64,000 nucleotides of DNA. Source: an uncultured Lachnospiraceae bacterium (GTDB lineage: Bacteria; Bacillota; Clostridia; Lachnospirales; Lachnospiraceae). Within the stretch, counting starts at the first letter, position 1, and the number at the start of each line of letters is the position of its first letter. The position numbers were made by a program, and so were the translations under genes. The stretch covers positions 1 through 64,000 of the forward strand of contig CANRZW010000014.1 in assembly GCA_947644545.1 (NCBI GenBank), read 5' to 3'. Below the pieces are notes generated by a model. That model had not been told where the DNA came from, did no database searches, and saw nothing but the letters and a program-made list of their open reading frames with translations. Shown here in pieces: positions 53,939 to 63,635 of the stretch.

Positions 53939-54058
53939 CTCTTAAGTCTCCTGCCTTTCTCTATACTCTTATTGTTCTTTAACTATTTGTATATCCCACA
54001 TCGGCTTTCATGATTCTGCTCAGACAGAATCCCAAATCCATGTGAGGAATTTCCTGTT

Positions 54059-54991
54059 TCACTGCTTCTTCAACATTTTCTGTACTTTCCGTATGCCTCT
54101 CACCCAAAGCGTCGGTCCATGGTTCCGCCTCGCCGCTGCTTCATCAAAGAGCCCGCAAAGGTCACCGCTGGAATTCACATACTCCCACCATATCTTACCC
54201 AGGTTAGTGTCATATCGCTTCCAGGGCTTGTCCCCGGCATAATGTATGATCACCGGGTTATGCCTTGCCTCCTCACACTCCTGTGCAGTATAAACCCCTT
54301 CACGTATACACTTATCATAATCCTCCGCCGTCATATACGCAAGACAGTTATACTTTAAGGGCAGATAAGCGATCTTTCCCTGACAGGTTATGTTCAGAAT
54401 ATCCTGATCCTGATAATAAAGCTTCTCCTTCGTCCACTCCCGCCACCGGCTCTCCAGCCCCTGTGCCCTGATCTCGGCCAGATTCATCAACGTGACGCCT
54501 GCATTAATATAATTCCCTCTCATTCGCTCCAGATGGCGCCAGTAAGGACGCCTGCTGTTCATCTCCCATTGATCCGAGAGATTTGCTCCGCCCCGCACGG
54601 CCGCCAGGAATTGCCCTTCCATCGGTGTCTGCCAGAGTTCCTCCAGACTCCCCCGGAAAAGAATGTCCACATCCGTATACAAGATCCGGTCTACATCCGG
54701 TAAAAGACCGGGCAGCCCAAGTCTGAGGTAAGTCCCCGTTGAAATTCCTCTCACTTCATAAGCATTCTGGAATGGATTGTCCAATGCTTTCACCATAAGT
54801 ACGGATTCTCCGTCCCGGCTCTCTACGATCCGGCGCAGCTTCTCCTCCACTGCCATAGCTTCCCGCGTACAGACACAATAAATATGGTAATGAGTCTGCT
54901 CCGCCCTGGTATGATCAAGCAGAGATGCCACCGCCACCTGCACCTGACGGATTAAATTGTGGTCAAAACAAAACGCTACATTGATAACCAT
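54059..54991 (-). CDS. Family 8 glycosyltransferase
   Basis: About 310 residues from the ATG at 54991; GGGAG lies 13 bases upstream, so the start is not firm, and 55048 is the alternative. GT-A fold of the LgtC/GT8 kind: NVAFCFDHNLIRQVQVAVASL, the metal-binding DxD in YTDVDILF, YINAGVTLMNL and HYAGDKPWKR. Retaining transfer of glucose or galactose, or a uronic acid, from UDP. UDP-GalA from the neighbouring genes would be a fitting donor, but this is conjecture. Confidence 0.9.
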   Translation of the reverse strand: MVINVAFCFDHNLIRQVQVAVASLLDHTRAEQTHYHIYCVCTREAMAVEEKLRRIVESRDGESVLMVKALDNPFQNAYEVRGISTGTYLRLGLPGLLPDVDRILYTDVDILFRGSLEELWQTPMEGQFLAAVRGGANLSDQWEMNSRRPYWRHLERMRGNYINAGVTLMNLAEIRAQGLESRWREWTKEKLYYQDQDILNITCQGKIAYLPLKYNCLAYMTAEDYDKCIREGVYTAQECEEARHNPVIIHYAGDKPWKRYDTNLGKIWWEYVNSSGDLCGLFDEAAARRNHGPTLWVRGIRKVQKMLKKQ

Positions 54992-55227
54992 ATTGACAGC
55001 AATACTCCCTGTACATTTTATGCCTGTTCTGTGCTTTCGGTTCTGCAAAGGCTCCCCCTGTATAATTTCCCCAAAAAGTAAAAAAACAGTCCGTTATATC
55101 GTTCACTATATCAGGGAGCCGAAAATCTCCAATCAATATATTATACCAAATTATTCTTGCTATGACGACAAAAATTTAATTATAGTTTCTGCATATGGGT
55201 GTTTAGAAATAACTGCCAGGCAAGCGC

Positions 55228-57600
55228 TTACCACGCACAAACCCAGGCTATATAGTCCTTGAAGTAGATCGGCTCCCCTTCCGCATCCAGAAACCTTATC
55301 GTCCTGGTCCCATTTACCGGCGTTGTCAGACGAAAAAGACTCTTCTTATTCCTGCCGCTGTCTGCCTGCTGTACTTCCGCAATTACCTGATCATCTGCAT
55401 CCAGAAGCTGTATCATACACACAGGCCGGTCAATCCGCGCAGGACGCTCTATCATTACCTCGATCAGATTCTCGTTTACCATTTCGGGCGACAGTTCATA
55501 CGCACTGTGATAACCCGGAATCGTCGCCTCCAGATTGATATTCGACACCTCTTCAAAATAAACCTCTGCACCTACCTGATACAGACTGGCATTCCGGCCG
55601 TATCCCCAGTTATCCGCGCGAACCGGAATAAAAAACGCACTTTCCGTTATCATTTCTTTATGATCCCACCAGCCGGCGTTAATATCCCCGGCATAGACAC
55701 GATGGTCAGAAACCTCCGCATCCGTCCATCCCTGCAGACGCATAATCGGATTTGACAGAGTGAATAGTATGATCAGGAGAAGAATGCCATACCGTGATAT
55801 CCTTTCCCTCCCTTTTTGTATGAGCAGAATACCCCCTGCAAGTAGCAGTAGGTAGAATCCTGCATCCGAAAAAATTTCATACTTATGCCCCATGGCTCTG
55901 AAAGAAATATTTCCCATCTCTTTCCAGGAAGCCGGAACCGATTTGACCGTCACTAGATAGAATGCCGAAACGATCAACTGAAAAAACACCGCCATATACA
56001 ATACAATCCTGCATCTGTCTATCCTTTGGCCCTGCATCCGGGGGACAAATACCGTCGCCACAAAATGCACTGCCAGGAAAGCGGCAGACACCAGGGCCAG
56101 TGTCAGGACAAGTCCCGATCTACTCTGTGCATACCTGCCAAAAGGTGTCAGCAAATACGCGGCAAATTCCACAAACACCCTGCCGACCAGCCTAAACCAG
56201 TATCCGATCTGTCCCATGGAAGCTGCATCAATCCAACCGCTGCCGTCTCCCTGACCTCCAAATGAATAGAGGAGCTGCAAAAAGGCGGCTGACGCTGTCA
56301 CCCAGGCAAACACCTTGTCTCTCTTACCGATGCTCTTATGAAAGAAAAGCAGATACAGAAACATCAGCGGCATCATGACCACATACGTTCCCTTTGTCAG
56401 ACAAATAACTGCACTGGCCGCCATCAATACGATGCAGACCAGACGCGGAAAAGCGTTCAGATCAGCGAGTAAAAGAAGAAGCAGTAAATAAATGCCCCAA
56501 TATCCATGATTTGTGAAGAACAATGTCTCCTCATGGAAGCATGTCATCATAATAAGGATACACCAAAGAATCCTGTTTGACAGGCCCGTCAGCCACTCAA
56601 AAGGATATAAGACAAAGAATGCCCACACCATACTGCACAGCAGGCATGCCGTAGCCTGCATGAAATACAGCGCATATTCGGAAGATAACCTGAGCGCCTT
56701 TACATAGAACAGCGTAATCAGGCGCGGAAGAAGCGGCAGATATCCCGCATCCTCAATCAGAAAATTATGAAAAAAGCTCTCTTCCCTCGCATAGTGCAGA
56801 AAGTTCGTCACGGCCTCCGCATAAGTGGGTTCCAGATAGATCGAACTGTCAAGAATATAGATCACTGCCATAAACAGAGCCGTCATAACAAAAAAGGCAG
56901 CCAGGCACTTTCCTCTGCTTCCGATCCGCCTGCTGCTCACAAGCATTACAAGCGTCACCATACACAGCGCTACGATACCGTAACATAGCAGCCGGATCCT
57001 GTATTCCGTCCCTGTTATGTGGTAATGATAAGCCTGCGCAAGCGTCAAATCCTTTTCCGAGCCATTATAATCCACATTCCCGAAGCCATAATAGTCATTC
57101 CCAGCCAAAAGAGCAAACTCTCCCTCCTCCACATCCACCGTACTAAGACACAATGTCGCCTCTCCACATTCCAACGCTCCCATGTTAAGCGAATCCAGTC
57201 TTGTCCACTCTTCTGCTTCTATCTCGCTCAGTTTGATCATACCCGACTGCACTGTCTGTCCCTGCTCCAACGTACATACAAGCCATCCGTCGCTGTCCCT
57301 GTCACATGCTGCAAACCGCAGTGCATAATACCCCTGCCGCCAGTTCATCTCCTCAATTATTGTCAGCGGCTGCCATATCTTCACCCCGTCATACAACGGT
57401 AAACTCGTTGTACTTTCCACCTCATCGCTTCTGACATCTACCGGCTCTCCGTTAACAATATAACGTGACAGCACAAGCAAAATCAGAAACAGCCCTGCCG
57501 CAAGAACTGCGCATTCTCTTGTCGCTTTCCTGTTGTCACCTGACCCATCCGTCCCAGGTTCGCTCTCGAAAAACATTTTCCTTCCAAACTTTATCTTCAT
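55228..57600 (-). CDS. Large polytopic membrane protein with N-terminal extracytoplasmic domain
   Basis: 790 residues from the ATG at 57600, overlapping the stop of the upstream gene as ATGA. First membrane segment at about 28-48, an outside beta-type domain (about 55-200), then about ten membrane segments (205-610) and a C-terminal outside part (620-790). The family is not recognised. The layout (many helices, a loop with the Tyr/Glu-rich DSSIYLEPTYAEAVTNFLHYAREE) resembles GT-C glycosyltransferases. Coupled to another large polytopic protein, so they may act as a pair. Confidence 0.65.
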   Translation of the reverse strand: MKIKFGRKMFFESEPGTDGSGDNRKATRECAVLAAGLFLILLVLSRYIVNGEPVDVRSDEVESTTSLPLYDGVKIWQPLTIIEEMNWRQGYYALRFAACDRDSDGWLVCTLEQGQTVQSGMIKLSEIEAEEWTRLDSLNMGALECGEATLCLSTVDVEEGEFALLAGNDYYGFGNVDYNGSEKDLTLAQAYHYHITGTEYRIRLLCYGIVALCMVTLVMLVSSRRIGSRGKCLAAFFVMTALFMAVIYILDSSIYLEPTYAEAVTNFLHYAREESFFHNFLIEDAGYLPLLPRLITLFYVKALRLSSEYALYFMQATACLLCSMVWAFFVLYPFEWLTGLSNRILWCILIMMTCFHEETLFFTNHGYWGIYLLLLLLLADLNAFPRLVCIVLMAASAVICLTKGTYVVMMPLMFLYLLFFHKSIGKRDKVFAWVTASAAFLQLLYSFGGQGDGSGWIDAASMGQIGYWFRLVGRVFVEFAAYLLTPFGRYAQSRSGLVLTLALVSAAFLAVHFVATVFVPRMQGQRIDRCRIVLYMAVFFQLIVSAFYLVTVKSVPASWKEMGNISFRAMGHKYEIFSDAGFYLLLLAGGILLIQKGRERISRYGILLLIILFTLSNPIMRLQGWTDAEVSDHRVYAGDINAGWWDHKEMITESAFFIPVRADNWGYGRNASLYQVGAEVYFEEVSNINLEATIPGYHSAYELSPEMVNENLIEVMIERPARIDRPVCMIQLLDADDQVIAEVQQADSGRNKKSLFRLTTPVNGTRTIRFLDAEGEPIYFKDYIAWVCAW

Positions 57601-59957
57601 TGCCACAGCACCCATCTCTGTCCCTCATCTTCGGTCAGTTCCTCCAGCGTTATCTCCCCGTTACGACAGGTTAACGCCAGATCATCGATGGTAATATAAT
57701 AACCGCCCTCCTCTGCCTTCCGAAAGTTCCACCGTACAACAACATCTGCGTTCGGCTCATAAAACAGATTCATGCCATCATCCAGAAAGACAATCGGATA
57801 CATTCCCTCTTCCTGCATCACTGCAGCCAGCGCCTGTTCGTTACTGCGGAAACGCATCCTGATGCCTGCTGCTCCCACACCTGTACCGGACTTCTTTTCC
57901 GAATGCAGCAGGATCTTATGTTCCAAATCATCCACCGTCGATATCTTAACCGCTTCCTGATCACAGGAATCTTTCAACATTGCATTTGAAACGGTTTCCG
58001 CAACCGATGCCACTGTCACCTCGCCGTCCTTCTCCACAATAATAAGCCCCGGCTCTTCCCATGGCGATACGTAATAGTAACCGTCCCTGATGCCCGCCAT
58101 ATATGCCGCATTCTGCCTCTTCTCCAGAAAGCCTGCGTCTCCGGCGTCCTGACGATAGAATTGGGCACGCGCCTCTTCGCCGTCATCCAGGGCAATCGTC
58201 CTTTTAAAAAGATTCGTTCCGGCAAACAATATAGGCAGTATGATCATTATGGTACATCCGCCCGATGCCACTTTATGCCTCTGCAATACATCCTTAAATT
58301 TCTTACCACTGCTTCGGTAGCCGTGCACGGCTGCCGGGACTCCTGCCACATACCGAATCCAATCCGTCAATCCTTTGGCCGCATAAGGAATCATTACCAC
58401 AAAATAGGGGATCGTGTAAGACGCACTGGACTCCCACACAAAGTGAAACAGATAACCGCCCAGAAAGACCACTGCTCCCATCAGTTCATACATATTGTCA
58501 CTCTTCCACTGAAACAGCAAGTAGAAAAGCGCTCCGATCAGCAGAAGCGTCTGCGCATAATTCAGCCAAACCGAGAGAATAACGCTTCCCCGTCCCTCAA
58601 TCAGACTGACCGCGAACGCCGGCAAATCTGTGGCCGGAGCCCGGTTTCTTGTACGATCCAGACTGATAAAGGTAGGATCATTCCATTGAAACGCATTCTT
58701 TCTCGCAAAAAACGGAATTCCGTCATCCAGTATATTTTCTGACATTCTTATCAGAATTTTTCTGATCTCTGCCATTGAAGCTTCTATGATCCTCTCCGTA
58801 TCGTATTCCTGCTCGAGAAAGACTTCCGCGATATAACCACTGTACCCTCCCGGTCCCAGCGGCGTCTCCTGCAGTCCCATAACGACCCATGAGATCATTG
58901 CCTCACCGTCACCTGCCTCGTAACCTGACAGATATTCCACATAACGCTCCGTGACCCGATTGCACCCCATGACGCTGAGACTCATAAGCACAATCATCGT
59001 TAAAGAAACGATCCATTGCTTCCCCGGCTCCCTGCGGGTAAGCAATGCGGTATCCAATGCATCATAAAGCAAAAAGCACGCTATCGCAATCAGATAGATC
59101 AGACAGTTCGTCTTAATCACCGTCGCCAGCCCCATACAAATACAGGCCGGCACAATATATCGGTATTTTCTCGTATCAATATACTTCGCTGCAGAATACA
59201 CTGCCCCCAAGGACAACGCCATGCCCGGAAGAATTCCGTACAGGTACGTAATGTAGAAAGCAAGCGGAACCCACAGAATCAACGCTGCGTATACAATCAC
59301 CGATATCTTCCTGTCCCGTTTCCAGAACAGCGCCGCCAGTTTCGCCAACAGGACATAGATTGCCGTCAGCGCAAGTACATTGACAAACTGAGCTCCCACA
59401 TAATTATCCACGCCAAACAGGAATGACAGAAAATAATAAAAGAGAACAATCCCCGCCTGAAACGGATAGCGGAACAGATAGCCGCCTTCGGCATACGCCG
59501 AAAAGTCTCCATGCCTCCATTGCATGGCCACGCCAAATACCTTTGCAGGATCAGACCCCGGCGCAAGCTGCGTGAGCAGAATCCAAGCCGTTCCGGATAA
59601 CAGTACAAGACAGCTCATGATCCACAGCATGAATCCTTCTCTTCCCTTTTCCTGCCTTATCACCGCTTCCTGCTCGCTTTTCCCTGCCATATGCGTCTGC
59701 AGAACATGCCGGATATGGTAAATCAGCAGTCCCACCACAGTAAACAGCAAAAAAATACCCAGATGCCGCCAGGGATCATCTGCGATATTCAATGTTCTCT
59801 CCTGCCTGCTGCCGTCCTCTCTGACAATCCGGCCAATAAAACTTGTGCTGAACATGCTCTGCAGACAAAGTCCTGTTATAATCAGCGCAAGAAAAACACG
59901 GATCACCGTATTTACGATCGGGTATACAGCTTTTTGAATTGATTCCTGTTTTATCAT
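57597..59957 (-). CDS. Large polytopic membrane protein, GT-C/GT39-like
   Basis: 786 residues from the ATG at 59957 (AAGGA seven bases ahead); the frame is open 30 codons further up, overlapping the end of the GT2 gene. About twelve membrane segments: one at 10-30, one at 60-80, then more from about 105 to 560, with a C-terminal outside domain of about 190 residues (VRWNFRKAEEGGYYITIDDL). An outer loop DFSAYAEGGYLFRYPFQAG and the helix pattern suggest the PMT/GT39 group. The function is inferred. Coupled to the next gene by ATGA. Confidence 0.7.
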   Translation of the reverse strand: MIKQESIQKAVYPIVNTVIRVFLALIITGLCLQSMFSTSFIGRIVREDGSRQERTLNIADDPWRHLGIFLLFTVVGLLIYHIRHVLQTHMAGKSEQEAVIRQEKGREGFMLWIMSCLVLLSGTAWILLTQLAPGSDPAKVFGVAMQWRHGDFSAYAEGGYLFRYPFQAGIVLFYYFLSFLFGVDNYVGAQFVNVLALTAIYVLLAKLAALFWKRDRKISVIVYAALILWVPLAFYITYLYGILPGMALSLGAVYSAAKYIDTRKYRYIVPACICMGLATVIKTNCLIYLIAIACFLLYDALDTALLTRREPGKQWIVSLTMIVLMSLSVMGCNRVTERYVEYLSGYEAGDGEAMISWVVMGLQETPLGPGGYSGYIAEVFLEQEYDTERIIEASMAEIRKILIRMSENILDDGIPFFARKNAFQWNDPTFISLDRTRNRAPATDLPAFAVSLIEGRGSVILSVWLNYAQTLLLIGALFYLLFQWKSDNMYELMGAVVFLGGYLFHFVWESSASYTIPYFVVMIPYAAKGLTDWIRYVAGVPAAVHGYRSSGKKFKDVLQRHKVASGGCTIMIILPILFAGTNLFKRTIALDDGEEARAQFYRQDAGDAGFLEKRQNAAYMAGIRDGYYYVSPWEEPGLIIVEKDGEVTVASVAETVSNAMLKDSCDQEAVKISTVDDLEHKILLHSEKKSGTGVGAAGIRMRFRSNEQALAAVMQEEGMYPIVFLDDGMNLFYEPNADVVVRWNFRKAEEGGYYITIDDLALTCRNGEITLEELTEDEGQRWVLWQ

Positions 59958-60021
59958 CTTATTCCTTATAAATAACTCTGTTATCTCTTCCCGCCTGCGG
60001 CGACCCAAACAATCCCCATGG

Positions 60022-60786
60022 CTATCCATGAAACTGTCTGAGTACAAGCAACGTTCTCTTTAACGTGATCAGCAATGGATACCGAACTTTGTTGCGCTTA
60101 AGCGCCAGATATCCCTCCCAGAAAGAAACCATATAATTGCGCAGCCCCGCATTACTGATGCCGCCATAAAACATGGCTACCAGCACCTCCGGCACATAGG
60201 CAAGCCGATTCTTCTCCTCTTTCAGAAAGCGCACCATGAATTCATAATCCGCAGCACAATGATAGGAAGTGTCATAGACACCATATCGTTCATAAATCTC
60301 CCGTTTCAGAAACATTGTCGGATGCCCCGGCAGCCATCCGTCCGCCAGTCTGCCCTCACCCATATGCCACGTTCTGACAATATGCTCTCCCTCCACATAT
60401 ACTAAATCGGCATGCGCCCCTATACAGCCTTCACCGCCCTGCTCAATTGCCCGCACCAGTTTCGTAACCGCATCCGGCGTACATAATCTGTCATTGCACA
60501 CCGCTATAATATCGCCGGTGCTCATGGCATAGGCCTTATTCATGGCATCATACAGTCCCCTGTCCGGCTCCGAGACCCAGCGAACCTGACAGGAAGAACC
60601 CGTATCTTCATGACGCGCGGCAAATTCCCTGATCAGATCCGATGTGCCGTCCTTTGACGCGCCGTCCACAATAACTGCTTCCAGGAAAGGGTAATCCTGC
60701 TTTTCTATATCGGCAAGCGTTATTTTTAAATTTTCTTTGACATTATAGGTTGTCACCAACAAAGATACTTTCCACATATATTGCAT
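60022..60786 (-). CDS. Family 2 glycosyltransferase
   Basis: 254 residues, single GT-A domain: SLLVTTYNVKENLK, AVIVDGASKDGTSD, and the DRGLYDAMNKAYAMSTGDIIAVCNDR metal region, followed by HPTMFLKREIYERYGVYD. Close to the WcaA/colanic-type GT2. Start at 60786, though an ATG at 60777 is equally likely. Lies between the GT39-like and the polytopic genes on the same strand. Confidence 0.9.
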   Translation of the reverse strand: MQYMWKVSLLVTTYNVKENLKITLADIEKQDYPFLEAVIVDGASKDGTSDLIREFAARHEDTGSSCQVRWVSEPDRGLYDAMNKAYAMSTGDIIAVCNDRLCTPDAVTKLVRAIEQGGEGCIGAHADLVYVEGEHIVRTWHMGEGRLADGWLPGHPTMFLKREIYERYGVYDTSYHCAADYEFMVRFLKEEKNRLAYVPEVLVAMFYGGISNAGLRNYMVSFWEGYLALKRNKVRYPLLITLKRTLLVLRQFHG

Positions 60787-60865
60787 TTTACCCTATTTAA
60801 GCAAAATATGCAATCGGTCAGTCCGCAATCTCAGAATAAACGTAGCAGTTCATCTTTGCACGGTT

Positions 60866-62374
60866 CTATTTCTTCTCCCAAATTTCCACACCCGTTTCTT
60901 CCTTTGTCTGTATCAGCACATAATTCTCCTCAAGCAGCTGCTGCAATTCCTCATCCACACCCATATGAATCCGCATACAGTAAATTCTGTCATAAGAGAG
61001 AAGTTCCTCCACCGGCAGCTGTGCGTAGTTGGGGTAAAACCTTGACTCCTGCTCACTGTGAACCATTCCGTCCACAATATGCGCCGGCGCTTCGTATCCT
61101 CTTTTTTCAAAATAGTACTCTACGAATCCATCCAGCGCGCAGAACTCGTTAGAACCGATAAACAACGTATCTTCGTTCCAGATCCCGCCTTCCCCGGCCA
61201 GGTACTCCGCCGCTTCACGGTAGGGTTCCAAAGGCTTCCTAATAGATCTGTACGCATCACGATAGCTGAGGACAAACGATACCGCCAAAAACAAAATAAC
61301 TACGGTTCGCACCGTCCACATGACAGGTTTTTGCGAAAATCTGTCTGCCAGATCCAATATATAATCGATTCCCAATGCCGTAATCAACAGAATATGAGGC
61401 TGCACTACCGTAAAATACCGTTCTACAAACAAACCGCCTTCCGGATAAATATACTTGCTGAACACAAAAACAAATCCGATCATCCAACCCGTAACGGCCA
61501 CGCAAAACGCCGACAGCAATACCCCGCCCCTTTCAGAACAGGATCTTTGCATCACATACAACGCCCTGCCGACAAGAAATACACCGGTAAGCAGACATAA
61601 ATACCAAAGAATCCGGTTGCCGCTCAGGTAAAATAAGACCGTCCAGAACATATCTTTCCACTCCGGCGTCTCACTCCAATAATTATCCAGACCCCAGCTT
61701 TTATAGTAAAAGGATGCAAAAAGCCACGGAAAATAAATAAGACAGCCCGGAACATAGCATAAAAGATGTTTCCACGATACCTTTCTCAAAATCACCAGGG
61801 CAAGATCAATCACCCCATAAAAGAAAAGCATGATACAGGCAAACCAGTGCGTCCAGAAGCAGAGCGCCACAGCCGTGCCATACAAAACCATACGCTTTGC
61901 ATCCGGCTTTTGAAACTTACCGATAAAAGTATAAAGCACAAGCGCAGACAGGAAAAATGCCATGGCATAGCACCTGATCTCCCACGCCGCCTGCCAGAGC
62001 AGGACACTTGACGAAGCCCCCAGACACAATGCAATGAATCCCGCCCGTTTTCCCTTTAACCTGCCTGCCGATAATGCCAAAAACACAATCCCTGCCAGAC
62101 AAAACAAAATAGAGGGGATCAGCAGATATTTCTCCCCATAAGGCATAATCCGATAAGTCACATACAACAGCATCGGATACAACGGCAGGTTGTTTTCTCT
62201 GTACAGGTAGGTATTCATCACCTGCGGTATACTTAAACCGTCTTTGATAAATCCTATGGACGCCATTTCGTCTGCCCAGAAAGACTGACAATTCCCGTTT
62301 GCAAAAGCGAAAATTCCCATCCAAAGCAAAAGTAAAACTCCCGGAATCCAGTATTTTTTCTCTAATTTCTTCAT
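60866..62374 (-). CDS. GT39-type polytopic glycosyltransferase (ArnT/PMT-like)
   Basis: 502 residues from the ATG at 62374 (AAGGAG nine bases ahead; the frame is open 18 codons earlier). About eleven membrane segments and an outside C-terminal domain from about 385. The first outer loop contains the acidic pair of the family (CQSFWADEMASIGFIKDG). Uses polyprenyl-phosphate sugar at the outer face of the membrane. A candidate acceptor-side partner for the GT2/YdjC pair at 49481-51479. Confidence 0.82.
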   Translation of the reverse strand: MKKLEKKYWIPGVLLLLWMGIFAFANGNCQSFWADEMASIGFIKDGLSIPQVMNTYLYRENNLPLYPMLLYVTYRIMPYGEKYLLIPSILFCLAGIVFLALSAGRLKGKRAGFIALCLGASSSVLLWQAAWEIRCYAMAFFLSALVLYTFIGKFQKPDAKRMVLYGTAVALCFWTHWFACIMLFFYGVIDLALVILRKVSWKHLLCYVPGCLIYFPWLFASFYYKSWGLDNYWSETPEWKDMFWTVLFYLSGNRILWYLCLLTGVFLVGRALYVMQRSCSERGGVLLSAFCVAVTGWMIGFVFVFSKYIYPEGGLFVERYFTVVQPHILLITALGIDYILDLADRFSQKPVMWTVRTVVILFLAVSFVLSYRDAYRSIRKPLEPYREAAEYLAGEGGIWNEDTLFIGSNEFCALDGFVEYYFEKRGYEAPAHIVDGMVHSEQESRFYPNYAQLPVEELLSYDRIYCMRIHMGVDEELQQLLEENYVLIQTKEETGVEIWEKK

Positions 62375-62483
62375 CGTTTTCTCCTTTTCTGCGCTACTTT
62401 TTGACTCAATTTCATTGAATCTGCGCATAAATTTTCAAGCAAGTTCCGGATACTGATTCATGAATGCACCGTTATCATGATTG

Positions 62484-62533
62484 TTGCACTTTCCCTGAAA
62501 ATACGTTACTATGAAAATCAGAGACTTTCATAG
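62484..62533 (+). promoter_or_regulatory. Promoter with inverted repeat over the -10, upstream of GT2
   Basis: TTGCAC (62484) and TACTAT (62507) are exactly 17 bases apart. CTATGAAA (62509-62516) and TTTCATAG (62526-62533) form a perfect 8-bp inverted repeat, overlapping the -10 and the transcript start; a repressor site or an early hairpin. Confidence 0.55.
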
Positions 62534-62609
62534 CAGACGGTGCATAATGAAAGCTTACTGTAAATATGTTTGAATCCCACGTAAACCCGGAGATCACAAG
62601 GAGACCGCC

Positions 62610-63632
62610 ATGCACAATCCAAATCCCCCTCTTTTGAGTGTCATCGTTCCCGTATATAATGTTGAAAAATATATCCGCAACTGTCTTGACAGTATCCTCG
62701 TACAAGATTTCACTGACTATGAAGTCATTCTTGTGGACGACGGCTCCACGGATAACAGTGGAGCTATTTGTGACGAATATGCCGTAAGCCATCCTGCCTT
62801 TCGCTGTATCCACAAAGCAAATGGCGGCCTTCCGTCCGCTCGAAAATGTGGTTATGAGGCCAGTCAGGGAGAATACATCACCTTTGTTGACAGTGACGAT
62901 TGGGTTGCTCCCCACATGTATCGCAAAATATATCAGACAATCCAGGATAGCCGGGCGGATATCATATTCTGCAACTACATTGCCGCTATGTCCGACCGGG
63001 AGGCAGTCTGCACGATGCCCTTTGCACCCGGTTTCTATGATAAGGCACGGTTAGAAAAGGAAATCTATCCCTTCATGCTCTATTCCGGCGCTTTCTACAA
63101 ATATGGTATCTCACCAAACCTTTGGAACAAGGCATTCCGCCGCGGATTGCTCCGAGAGCACCTTATGCGGGTTCCTGAAGATGTAGCTGTTGGAGAAGAC
63201 GCCCTGGCCTCCTATAGCTGTATACTAGATGCAGACTCCGCCTATGTTCTGGAGGATGCACTCTACTATTATCGCAGCAATGCCGATTCTATGAGCAGGC
63301 GCGCAATCCCTGTCGAACGCCTCCCGGAAAACCACAGGATGTTCCAGACCTTTCGCAACGTGATCGACACCATGGCATATCCCTGCATGGAAAAACAGCT
63401 GGACTACTACTTTGTATATCAGAGTCTGCTGACTTATGAACTGATCTTCAGGACAATGACACATTCTCCGTCCTTCAGGCAGATCTTCCTGGAGGAATGC
63501 GAGGTTCCGCTGATACGCAAAGCCTTCCGCAGCGTTGCAATCCGGGAAATCAGTGGTATTCATAACAAGCTTTATGCGTTATGCATCCGTAATAAATGGT
63601 TTACCCTGTTCAAATTATTACTGAAATATTGA
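62610..63632 (+). CDS. Family 2 glycosyltransferase
   Basis: 340 residues. GT-A domain of the EpsJ/CpsG type: LLSVIVPVYNVEKYIRNCLDSIL, DDGSTDNSG, GGLPSARKCG and the metal-binding FVDSDDW. The C-terminal 200 residues are helical and include the AFRR..RE segment common in these enzymes. AAGGAG precedes the ATG. A monocistronic plus-strand gene in the middle of a minus-strand glycan locus, with its own promoter. Confidence 0.93.
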   Translation: MHNPNPPLLSVIVPVYNVEKYIRNCLDSILVQDFTDYEVILVDDGSTDNSGAICDEYAVSHPAFRCIHKANGGLPSARKCGYEASQGEYITFVDSDDWVAPHMYRKIYQTIQDSRADIIFCNYIAAMSDREAVCTMPFAPGFYDKARLEKEIYPFMLYSGAFYKYGISPNLWNKAFRRGLLREHLMRVPEDVAVGEDALASYSCILDADSAYVLEDALYYYRSNADSMSRRAIPVERLPENHRMFQTFRNVIDTMAYPCMEKQLDYYFVYQSLLTYELIFRTMTHSPSFRQIFLEECEVPLIRKAFRSVAIREISGIHNKLYALCIRNKWFTLFKLLLKY

Positions 63633-63635
63633 TAA

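Noticed and set aside
54012-54031. GATTCTG/CAGAATC hairpin between GT8 and ugd as a terminator
   Set aside because: 7-bp stem without a T run on either strand; not enough to call.
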